This document shows, piece by piece, positions 54,995 to 62,283 of a stretch of 64,000 nt of DNA. Position 1 is the stretch's first letter, and each line of letters starts with the position of its first letter. The notes beneath the pieces were generated by a model. It searched no databases, was not told where the DNA came from, and saw only the letters and a list, made by a program, of their open reading frames with translations. A program made the position numbers and the translations under genes. Source of the DNA: Sorangium aterium (GTDB lineage Bacteria > Myxococcota_A > Polyangia > Polyangiales > Polyangiaceae); the NCBI RefSeq assembly GCF_028368935.1, contig NZ_JAQNDK010000001.1, positions 2,852,001 through 2,916,000 of the forward strand, written 5' to 3'.

Positions 54995-56032
54995 ATGCCC
55001 AGCATTCGACTCAGCCGCTCGGCCAGCATCACGCCCACCGACGTGGGCGTCATCCTCCGCTCCGATCTCGGCGCCTTCCAGCTCACCGGCCTGGACGTGA
55101 GCGCGTTCGTCGAGCGGATGGTGCCGCTGCTCGACGGGTCGCGCGACCGGGAGGCGCTCGTCGAGGCGCTCGCGGACTACTCGCGGCAGAGCGTGACGGC
55201 GTTCCTCGACCTGCTCGAGGCGCGCGGGCTGGTCGAGCCGGCGGCCGCAGAGGCGCCGTCCGGCGACGGGGAGCGCCTCCGCGGGCAGCGCGAGTTCCTC
55301 CGCAAGTGGTCGTCGGCCCCGGAGCAGGCTGCGCAGCGGATCGCGAGCGCGCGCGTGCTCGTGGTGGGCCTCGAGCCCTGGGGGGCCTCGGCCGCCATGG
55401 CGCTCGCGGGGGCGGGCGTCTCCGCGCTCCGCCTGATCGACGGCGGCGCCGTCGGCCCGCGCGACGTCGCGGTGGTCCGCGCGCGGGGGGCGGCGGCGCT
55501 CGGCGCGCCCCGCCGCAGCGCCGTGGCCGCGCTGATCCGTCAGCACGCGCCGCTCTGCCGGGTGGACGAGAGCGCCTCCGGCGCGCTGGAGGGGGACGAC
55601 CTCCTCTCGCCGGAGGGGCTCCCTCACCTCCTCGTCGCGGCGGTGCGCAGCGACGACGCGGAGCTCCTGGAGCGCGTCGCGCGGTTCGGCCATCGCGCAG
55701 GGATCGCCTCGCTCTTCTCGCACCTCGCGGGGACGACGGCCGTCCTCGGGCCCCTCGTCTTCCCGGGGAGGACGGCGTGCCGGGTCTGCGCGGCGACCGA
55801 GGCGCTCAACCCCTCGCCCGCGGCGCGCTCCCTGGCCGAGCCCGCGCCGCACGCCGGCACGATGGGTCAGCTGCTCGGCCACCTCGTGGCAATGGAGGCC
55901 CTCAAGGTGCTCTCGGCGTACACGCCCTCCAGGCTCGGGGGCAGGTTCCTGATCCAGGACCTCGCGACGCTCGAGACATCGCACCATACGCTCGTGAGGC
56001 TGCCCTGGTGCAAGGTCTGCGGCGAGGGATGA
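54995..56032 (+). CDS. RRE-containing E1-like leader-binding protein
   Basis: This 345-residue protein starts with a PqqD/RRE-type winged helix (about 1-82; TDVGVILRSDLGAFQLTG, then SRQSVTAFLDLLEARGLVE) that should grip the leader. An E1-like domain follows (about 115-345) with VLVVGLEPWG and two Cys pairs (262/265, 339/342). It is a homologue of the N-terminal part of the fused YcaO protein and has no YcaO domain. It likely delivers the precursor to the cyclodehydratase. The ATG at 54995 has GGAG upstream; a GTG at 54965 is an alternative. Confidence 0.88.
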   Translation: MPSIRLSRSASITPTDVGVILRSDLGAFQLTGLDVSAFVERMVPLLDGSRDREALVEALADYSRQSVTAFLDLLEARGLVEPAAAEAPSGDGERLRGQREFLRKWSSAPEQAAQRIASARVLVVGLEPWGASAAMALAGAGVSALRLIDGGAVGPRDVAVVRARGAAALGAPRRSAVAALIRQHAPLCRVDESASGALEGDDLLSPEGLPHLLVAAVRSDDAELLERVARFGHRAGIASLFSHLAGTTAVLGPLVFPGRTACRVCAATEALNPSPAARSLAEPAPHAGTMGQLLGHLVAMEALKVLSAYTPSRLGGRFLIQDLATLETSHHTLVRLPWCKVCGEG

Positions 56033-56224
56033 CGCGGGGCCGGAGGTGCTCTAGCCTGCGGCCGTGAAGAGGCCTCCCCTTCCAGCCGCCTCCCGCGTGG
56101 ACGACGCGCTCGCCGCCGGCGTGCCCCGGCAGCCAGACCGCCGGGCGGCCCGCGACCGGACGGACGTCTCGCGCGCGCGGTCGACGCGATCGACGCCGCG
56201 CGCCCATGGCCCGGGCCTCGCGCC

Positions 56225-57877
56225 ATGATCGGTCGAACCCTCGACGACCGCTACACGATGATCCGGCTGCTCGGCCAGGGCGGGATGGGGGCCGTCTACG
56301 AGGCCCGGCACGCGGGCACCGGCCGCCGCGTCGCGGTGAAGGTCATCCTCGGCCAGGCCGCGGACGACGAGCTCGTCCGCCGCTTCCAGCGCGAGGCGCG
56401 CGCGGTCGGCGCGGTCGAGTCGGAGCACATCGCGCAGGTGTTCGACACCGGGCGCGACCGCGAGACCGGCGCGCCGTACATCGCGATGGAGTTCCTCGAG
56501 GGCGAGGACGTGCAGGCCCTCATCGAGCGGCTCGGCCCGCTCCCGGTCGATCTCGCGCTCCGCATCGGGCTGCAGGCGTCCCTCGGCCTCGAGCGCGCGC
56601 ACGAGGCCGGCATCGTCCACCGCGACATCAAGCCGGCGAACCTGTTCCTCGCGAGGAAGCAGGGCGGCCAGCGCGTGATCAAGGTGCTCGACTTCGGCGT
56701 CGCCAAGGTGACGGACAACAGCCTCGGCAACGGCGGGATGACGAAGAGCGGCGCGCTCCTCGGCTCTCCCCTCTACATGTCGCCCGAGCAGGCGCGCGGC
56801 AGCGGCGCCATCGACGCGCGCTCGGACGTCTGGTCGCTCGGCATCAGCCTGTACCACGCCCTCTCGGGGCATCGGCCCAACGAGCACCTGACCGGCCTCG
56901 GAGAGCTCGTCCTGGCCATCTGCACGACCCCGGTGCGCTGGATCCAGGAGATCGCGCCCTGGGTGCCGCCGGAGGTCGCCCACGTGGTGCACCGGGCGCT
57001 GGTCATCGATCCGGCGGGCCGCACCGCGAGCGCCGGCGAGCTCGCGGCGACGCTGCGCGCGTTCCTGCCGGGCGGCGAGGCGATCGTCGAGGCGATGCTC
57101 GTGCCGCTCGACGCCGCCACGCGCGCCTCGCGCGCGTCGTTCGGCGCCATCTCGGCCCCCCCGCACGGGTCGAGCGCTCCGTTCGGCGCTGCGCTGACCC
57201 CGCCGCGCACGTCGAGCCCGTCGTTCGGCGCCGCCTTGACCCCGCCGCACGCGTCGAACCCGCCGTTCGGCGCCGCCTTGACGCCGCCGCGCGCGTCGGC
57301 CGCGCCATTCGACGCCGCCTTGACCCCGCCGCGCGCGTCGGCCGCGCCGCCCGACGCGGCGGGGCGCCCGTCGGGCGGGCAATCCGGACCGTATGCGCTG
57401 TCGGCCACGGCGCCCGCCACGAGCGTGCGGCTGTCGAACCGCCCCGAGCGTCCGGCGTCGCGCCCGCCCGTCGCCCTGATCGCCGGCGGCGTGCTGGCCG
57501 CTGCGCTCGCGGGCGGGGCGGGTGTCTACCTCGCGGTGCGCAGCGCGCCGCCGGCCACGCCCGCGCCCTCGGCCGAACCGGCGCCGCCTGCGCGCACCGA
57601 AGCCGAGCCGCCGCCCCCGTCCGCCGGCGTCGAGGCCAGGCCAACGCCGACGCCGACGCCGTCCGCCAGCGCCGAGCCGCCGCCCGCCGACGCGCCCGTG
57701 GATCCGCCGGCAGCGGCCTCGTCGACGCCCGCGGCGCTGCCCTCTGCTGCGGCGACCTCGCGCGCCGCCGCGTCGGCGACCGTCGTCGCTCGCCCGCCCA
57801 CGCCGAGGCCGTCTGCGCCCAGGCCGCCGCCCACCAGGCCCCCGAGGAATGACGATGACGAGACATCGAGGAAATAG
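56225..57877 (+). CDS. Membrane Ser/Thr protein kinase with tandem-repeat linker
   Basis: This 550-residue kinase has a canonical Gly loop (GQGGMGAVY), Lys39, HRDIKPAN with Asp134 and DFG Asp156. A linker (about 316-385) has five 14-residue repeats with PFGAALTPP. A single membrane helix follows (about 418-440), then a Pro/Ala/Ser-rich outer part that ends KNDDDE-like. It starts with ATG at 56225. Its 3' end overlaps the next gene by 23 bp, so the two are co-translated. It follows the RiPP genes by 192 bp; a link is possible but not shown. Confidence 0.87.
   Translation: MIGRTLDDRYTMIRLLGQGGMGAVYEARHAGTGRRVAVKVILGQAADDELVRRFQREARAVGAVESEHIAQVFDTGRDRETGAPYIAMEFLEGEDVQALIERLGPLPVDLALRIGLQASLGLERAHEAGIVHRDIKPANLFLARKQGGQRVIKVLDFGVAKVTDNSLGNGGMTKSGALLGSPLYMSPEQARGSGAIDARSDVWSLGISLYHALSGHRPNEHLTGLGELVLAICTTPVRWIQEIAPWVPPEVAHVVHRALVIDPAGRTASAGELAATLRAFLPGGEAIVEAMLVPLDAATRASRASFGAISAPPHGSSAPFGAALTPPRTSSPSFGAALTPPHASNPPFGAALTPPRASAAPFDAALTPPRASAAPPDAAGRPSGGQSGPYALSATAPATSVRLSNRPERPASRPPVALIAGGVLAAALAGGAGVYLAVRSAPPATPAPSAEPAPPARTEAEPPPPSAGVEARPTPTPTPSASAEPPPADAPVDPPAAASSTPAALPSAAATSRAAASATVVARPPTPRPSAPRPPPTRPPRNDDDETSRK
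57170..57361 (+). repeat. 42-bp tandem repeat in the kinase linker
   Basis: Units begin at 57170, 57212, 57254, 57296 and 57338 (the last partial), each encoding 14 residues around FGAALTPPRxS. Unit 5 has drifted most. Confidence 0.85.
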
Positions 57878-58895
57878 CCGCGTCACGTGGTGCGTCGCCG
57901 CGCTCCTGTCGCTCTCCGCGGGCGTCGTGCGCGCGGAGCCGTCGGCAGACCAGGCGGCCGCGGCGGAGGCGCTCTTCCGCGAGGGTCGCGATCTCGTCGC
58001 GCAGGGCAAGCTCGCCGAGGCGTGCCCCAAGTTCGCGGCGAGCCAGCGGCTGGACCCGGGCTACGGCACCCAGTGGAACCTGGCGGACTGCCTCGAGCGG
58101 GTCGGCCGCACCGCGAGCGCCTGGGCGGCGTTCCGCGAGGCGGCGGACATGGCGAGCCGGGCCGGCCAGGCGGACCGCGAGGCGAAGGCGACCCGCCGCG
58201 CGGCCGATCTGGAGAAGAAGCTCGAGCGCCTCGCCATCACGGTGACCACGCCGGCGGACGGGCTCGTCGTGAGGCGCAACGGCGCGGTCCTCGACGCCGG
58301 CGCGTGGGGCGCGCCGCTCCCTGTCGATCCGGGCAAGCACCGCGTCGAGGCGACCGCGCCCGGCAAGAAGCCGTTCTCGGTCGAGGCGCAGACCGCCGGC
58401 CCCGGTCAGGTCGTCACCGTGGAGGTCCCGCCCCTCGAGGACGACCCCGCGGCGACCGCAGCGGCCCCGCCGCCGCCCGGCGAAGCGCCCGGGTCGCCCG
58501 CTGCGCCGCTCCGGCCGGGCGCGGGCGGCGACGGAGATGGCGGGGCGGGCACCCGCCGCACCCTCTCCTTCGTGGCAGGCGGCGTCGGCGTCGCCGGCGT
58601 CGTGACCGGCTCGATCTTCGGGCTCCTCGCCAGCTCGCGGTGGAACCGGGCCCAGGACGAGCACTGCCGGACCGAGACGCTCTGCGACGCCCGCGGCGTG
58701 GCGCTGGTCGAAGACGCCAAGAGCGCCGCGAAGCTGTCCACCGCCGGCTTCATCGTCGGCGGGGTCGGGCTCGCGGCCGGCGTCGCGCTGTTCGTGACGT
58801 CGCTCGGCGACACGGAGCCCGCGGCGGCGCGGATCGTGGTCGCGCCTGCCGTCGGTACGACCGGCGGCGGGCTGGCGATCCACGGCCGCTTCTGA
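57855..58895 (+). CDS. Exported TPR/PEGA-like protein paired with the kinase
   Basis: This 346-residue protein has a signal peptide (SLSAGVVRA-EP), then a TPR-like unit (AEALFREGRDLVAQGKLAEACPKFAASQRLDP, ending WNLADCLERVGRTASAWAAFREA). A PEGA-like beta domain (LVVRRNGAVLDAGAWGAPLPVDPGKHRVEATAPGK) comes next, and two hydrophobic helices in the C-terminus. I place the start at the ATG at 57855 with GAGGA 6 nt upstream. Such a protein following a kinase is common in Sorangium-like genomes and may be a partner. Confidence 0.8.
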   Translation: MTRHRGNSRVTWCVAALLSLSAGVVRAEPSADQAAAAEALFREGRDLVAQGKLAEACPKFAASQRLDPGYGTQWNLADCLERVGRTASAWAAFREAADMASRAGQADREAKATRRAADLEKKLERLAITVTTPADGLVVRRNGAVLDAGAWGAPLPVDPGKHRVEATAPGKKPFSVEAQTAGPGQVVTVEVPPLEDDPAATAAAPPPPGEAPGSPAAPLRPGAGGDGDGGAGTRRTLSFVAGGVGVAGVVTGSIFGLLASSRWNRAQDEHCRTETLCDARGVALVEDAKSAAKLSTAGFIVGGVGLAAGVALFVTSLGDTEPAAARIVVAPAVGTTGGGLAIHGRF

Positions 58896-58977
58896 CGCAC
58901 AGCCCTGCGGCTGCCGCCACGGCGCGCCGCGGCGGCGGCCGGCCCCGCTGCAGGCCAGCCGCCGTGACCGCCACCGT

Positions 58978-59009
58978 GCCCGGGAGAGCGCGACGCGCCG
59001 CTCCCGGGC
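58978..59009. terminator. Hairpin between convergent genes
   Basis: GCCCGGGAG (58978-58986) pairs with CTCCCGGGC (59001-59009), with an inner GCG/CGC. It can serve both strands. No T-tract. Confidence 0.45.
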
Positions 59010-59018
59010 GAGCGCGCC

Positions 59019-60485
59019 TCACTCGTCGATCACGAACTCCACGCGGCGGTTCTTCGCCAGGCTCGCCGGATCGGTGCCCTCGGCCACCGGCCTGTCCGAC
59101 CCGAAGCCCTCGGCCGTGAGCCGACCCGGGCTGACGCCCTTCCGGATCAGGTACTTCCGGACCGTCTCGGCCCGCTGCTCGCTCAGCTCCTGGTTCAGCT
59201 CGGGCGTGCCGGTCTCGTCGGTGTGCCCCTCCACCCGCAACCGCTCGATCTCGGGGTTCGCCTTCATGACGAGCGCCACCTGATCGAGCGTCCTGTACGA
59301 CTCCGGCTCGAGCTCGGCCGAACCGGTCCGGAAGCGGATGGTGTCGCGTATCACGAACTCACCCTGCTCGTACGCGACCCGCGGCTCGCCCTTGTCGGGG
59401 CAGCCGTCGTCGTCCTCGACGCCGTTGATCGTCTCTTTCTCGTCCGGGCACTCGTCGTCCGCGTTCGGCACGCCGTCGTGATCGTCGTCGGCGTCCTCCT
59501 CGGGGCAGCCGTCGCTGTCGTAATCGCCGTCGCGATCCTCCGCGACGTCGGGGCACTGGTCGCGCTCGTCGTCGACGCCGTCGTGGTCCCTGTCGTGCGA
59601 GGTCGGCGTGTACTTCACGCCCGCGAACACGCGGAAGATCGGCACGCCGTAGCCGGCCAGCGCGCCGATCCCCGGGCCCGCGGTGATCTCCCACTCCTCG
59701 CTCGGGTTGATCTTCACGTAGCCGAGCGCCTCGAGCGGCGTCTCCTCCTCGTTCAGGTCGTCCGCGGCGATGCCGATGCCGCCGTTCGCCTCGGCGCCGA
59801 TCTCGACCTTCCCGTCGATGCCGCCGAAGCGGTAGCCGAGCGCCGCGGCGTACGTCAGCTCGCTCGCCGCCTCGACGTTCGCGTACGTCGTCCCCTCGCG
59901 GATCGCGACGCCCGCGTTGACGCCGAACCGGAGGCCGGGCGCGAACCGGTGGTCGAGCACGATGCGCGGCCAGAACACGACGTTGCGCGCGCCGCCCGCG
60001 AAATCGCCGGTGTGCGTCGGGACGCGCAGCTCGGCCACGAGGCCGAGGCCGATGGAGTCGCGGTCGTCGAGCAGGCGCAGCTTCGGCACGAGCCGGATGT
60101 CGCCGAGGCCCGCGAACGACGGAGAGCCCTCGCCCGACTGCGCGAGGAAGAACGGGACGTCGAGGCCGAGCGCGAACGGCTCGGCGATCGTGACCGACGC
60201 CATGAGATCGGCGCCCAGACGGCCGCTCACGATCTGGCTCCGCACCTCGCCGTCGCCCGTCGCGACGATCAGCGGGTTGCGCGCGTAGTTCAGGAACAGC
60301 CCGAACTCCCATGGATCGCCGGGCTCGCGGACGCCGGAGCCCTCCGTGACGACGAAGGCGTCGTGGGTGACGGCCGGCTTGAAGCGCTCGACGTCGATGT
60401 CCGTGCTCTGCGCCGACGCGGGCGTCGCGGCGGCGAGGACCGCGCAGGCAGCGCAGGCGGTGGCGGCGAGGATCGGTGCGCGCAT
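59019..60485 (-). CDS. OmpA-family outer-membrane protein with thrombospondin-type Ca-binding repeats
   Basis: This 488-residue protein has a signal peptide ending TPASAQ, a beta-barrel-like region (about 30-290), a string of Asp-rich DxDxDG units (about 295-365; DHDGVDDERDQCPD) that bind calcium, and a C-terminal OmpA peptidoglycan-binding domain (about 370-488; EGHTDETGTPELNQELSEQRA, NRRVEFVI). It should link the outer membrane to the wall. The start at 60485 has GAGGAGA upstream. It follows the next entry by 20 bp on the same strand. Confidence 0.92.
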   Translation of the reverse strand: MRAPILAATACAACAVLAAATPASAQSTDIDVERFKPAVTHDAFVVTEGSGVREPGDPWEFGLFLNYARNPLIVATGDGEVRSQIVSGRLGADLMASVTIAEPFALGLDVPFFLAQSGEGSPSFAGLGDIRLVPKLRLLDDRDSIGLGLVAELRVPTHTGDFAGGARNVVFWPRIVLDHRFAPGLRFGVNAGVAIREGTTYANVEAASELTYAAALGYRFGGIDGKVEIGAEANGGIGIAADDLNEEETPLEALGYVKINPSEEWEITAGPGIGALAGYGVPIFRVFAGVKYTPTSHDRDHDGVDDERDQCPDVAEDRDGDYDSDGCPEEDADDDHDGVPNADDECPDEKETINGVEDDDGCPDKGEPRVAYEQGEFVIRDTIRFRTGSAELEPESYRTLDQVALVMKANPEIERLRVEGHTDETGTPELNQELSEQRAETVRKYLIRKGVSPGRLTAEGFGSDRPVAEGTDPASLAKNRRVEFVIDE

Positions 60486-60505
60486 GGATCTCCTCTTCAT
60501 CGGCT

Positions 60506-61774
60506 TCATCGGCCGGCTCCGGGCCCGCGGCGCGGGCGCCTCCGCAACCGGAGCGCGAGCCCGCCGGCGGCGAGCAGCGACAGGGCTCCCCCTCCGTACG
60601 GCGCGGGCCCCACCGCGCAGGCGCAGGCGCCGCCCTGGACCGCATCACCCGGCAGGAGATCCGGTTCGCCCGGACCGCCCGCGCCGCTCGACGCCGCGCC
60701 GTCGACGCAGCGCCCGGTCGGCGCGCAGCGCAGGTCCGCGCCGCACTCGGACGAGGCCGGCGAGCACGGGCCGCACTGCCCGCCGACGCACACGAGATCG
60801 CCGCACGCGGCGTTCGACGTGCAGGTGTCCCCGGGCGTGGGGACGCACCGGTGGTCCGGGGAGCAGTCCTCGTCCGCGTCGCAGTCGACATCGTCGACGC
60901 ACGACACCGGCAGGATGCAGTCGCCGTCCACGCAGATGCCCCCGCCGGCGCAGTCCGCGTCGCGCGTGCAGCCGGAGGGCGGGACGATCACGTCGGGCAC
61001 GCGGTCGCCGTCCGCGTCGCCGGCGACGCACGGGGCCGAGATGCCGATGTCGAGATCGCCCGGCCCGAGCGCCGCCGCGTCGTTCACCGACCGGAAGTAC
61101 AGGTTCGCCTCGCACGACACGCCGACGCCCAGGAGGAGATCGAGCGCGATGGATGCCTGCGCGTACCCCCGCGTCGCGTCGTTGATCAGCAGGGGGTCGA
61201 CGTCCGTCCCTGCCTCGGTCGCGATCTGCGCGTCCGTCACGTCGACGGGCTCGTACTGCCCCGACGCCCCCGAGAAGGACCAGACCCCCGCGCGCGTGCC
61301 GTCGCCCTTCACGCCCAGCACGATCTCGTAGCCGCCCGGCGACTCGTCGTTCGTGAACCGTTCATCGATCCCCGCCGTCGCGGCCGTGCCGCCGGTCCCT
61401 CGGTTCCTGTCGGTGTCGATGAACACGAAGAGCGTCGCCTCCCCGCTGATCGAGGCCGTCTCCGACACATACCCGCGCACCCAGAACCGCCCATCGGCGG
61501 CGACCGCGTACGCGGAGCGGAAGTCGATCGATCGCTCCGGCGTGTCGAAGGTCGCCTCGCCGTCGCCCGCGACGTCCTCCTTGCCGTAAGGCCACCGGGG
61601 CTCCCCGGTCCTGTCGATCGCGACGATCTCGTCGAGCACCGGCGTCGTCCGCCCGCCCGTCCACGTCTGAGCGGACGAGCTCCTCGGAACGAGCGCGACG
61701 CCGAGCGCCGCGCCTACAGCCAGCGGCGCGACCCACGAGCGCCCCCGCGCGCACCCATCTCTGTGTTGTGCCAT
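60506..61774 (-). CDS. Secreted Cys-rich protein with MYXO-CTERM-like tail
   Basis: This 422-residue protein has a signal peptide (APLAVGAALGVALVPRSSSAQ), a beta-rich domain (about 40-245), a run of Cys pairs (about 255-380; CTRDADCAGGGICVDGDC, CVDDVDCDADEDC), and a C-terminal tail with Cys, hydrophobic helix and Arg cluster (LRLRRRPRRG). The tail matches myxobacterial surface sorting. It is the first gene of a two-gene operon with the OmpA-family gene. The start is uncertain between 61774 and 61786. Confidence 0.78.
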   Translation of the reverse strand: MAQHRDGCARGRSWVAPLAVGAALGVALVPRSSSAQTWTGGRTTPVLDEIVAIDRTGEPRWPYGKEDVAGDGEATFDTPERSIDFRSAYAVAADGRFWVRGYVSETASISGEATLFVFIDTDRNRGTGGTAATAGIDERFTNDESPGGYEIVLGVKGDGTRAGVWSFSGASGQYEPVDVTDAQIATEAGTDVDPLLINDATRGYAQASIALDLLLGVGVSCEANLYFRSVNDAAALGPGDLDIGISAPCVAGDADGDRVPDVIVPPSGCTRDADCAGGGICVDGDCILPVSCVDDVDCDADEDCSPDHRCVPTPGDTCTSNAACGDLVCVGGQCGPCSPASSECGADLRCAPTGRCVDGAASSGAGGPGEPDLLPGDAVQGGACACAVGPAPYGGGALSLLAAGGLALRLRRRPRRGPGAGR

Positions 61775-62283
61775 GGCGGGGAGCATCCTCGCACAGGTCG
61801 CTGCAACCCTTACAAATGAAAGGCGATTCGCGCCCAGAGTGCGCAAGGGTGCGCGCCTGCAATACCATGCATCCACACAATCGTCCTACCCACGCGCACG
61901 GGATAAGCCCTCACCGTCGATACCCTGTCGACGCGCTCACCTTCCTTGACGATTGAGCCGCTGATCATCGCTCCTCCCCGCGTACACGAGCGAAGCGCGG
62001 AGAGCACGGTGGAGGGCGATCGCGCGCGCAGGAGGCGCGGTCTCCACGCGCGGCGGCCCGGAGCGCCGAGCGACCGTGACGCGGGCGACCGAGCGCCCCT
62101 TCTTTTCATCACCGAGCGGTTCGCCGCGGCCTCAGCCGTGCGCAGCTGGCTTGGCCACGCGCCCGTGTTCTGTAACTGTCCCGCGGTCAGTTACGCGTCG
62201 CTGCGCCGCCGTGGGCTCGGGGGGTCCGAGCGCTGGCGCCTGGCCTCGCGAGGTGAATCCCTCTTCCGATCGAAGGAACCGCG
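61775..62283. other. Divergent region, 509 bp
   Basis: It holds promoters for the MYXO-CTERM-like gene and the peptidase. The palindrome at 62172-62194 lies about 90 bp before the peptidase start. No gene is supported. Confidence 0.4.
62172..62194. promoter_or_regulatory. Palindrome GTAACTG-N9-CAGTTAC
   Basis: A perfect 7-bp dyad with 9-nt spacing and a less GC-rich core than its surroundings, in the gap before the peptidase gene. It fits an operator for a dimeric regulator. Confidence 0.4.
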
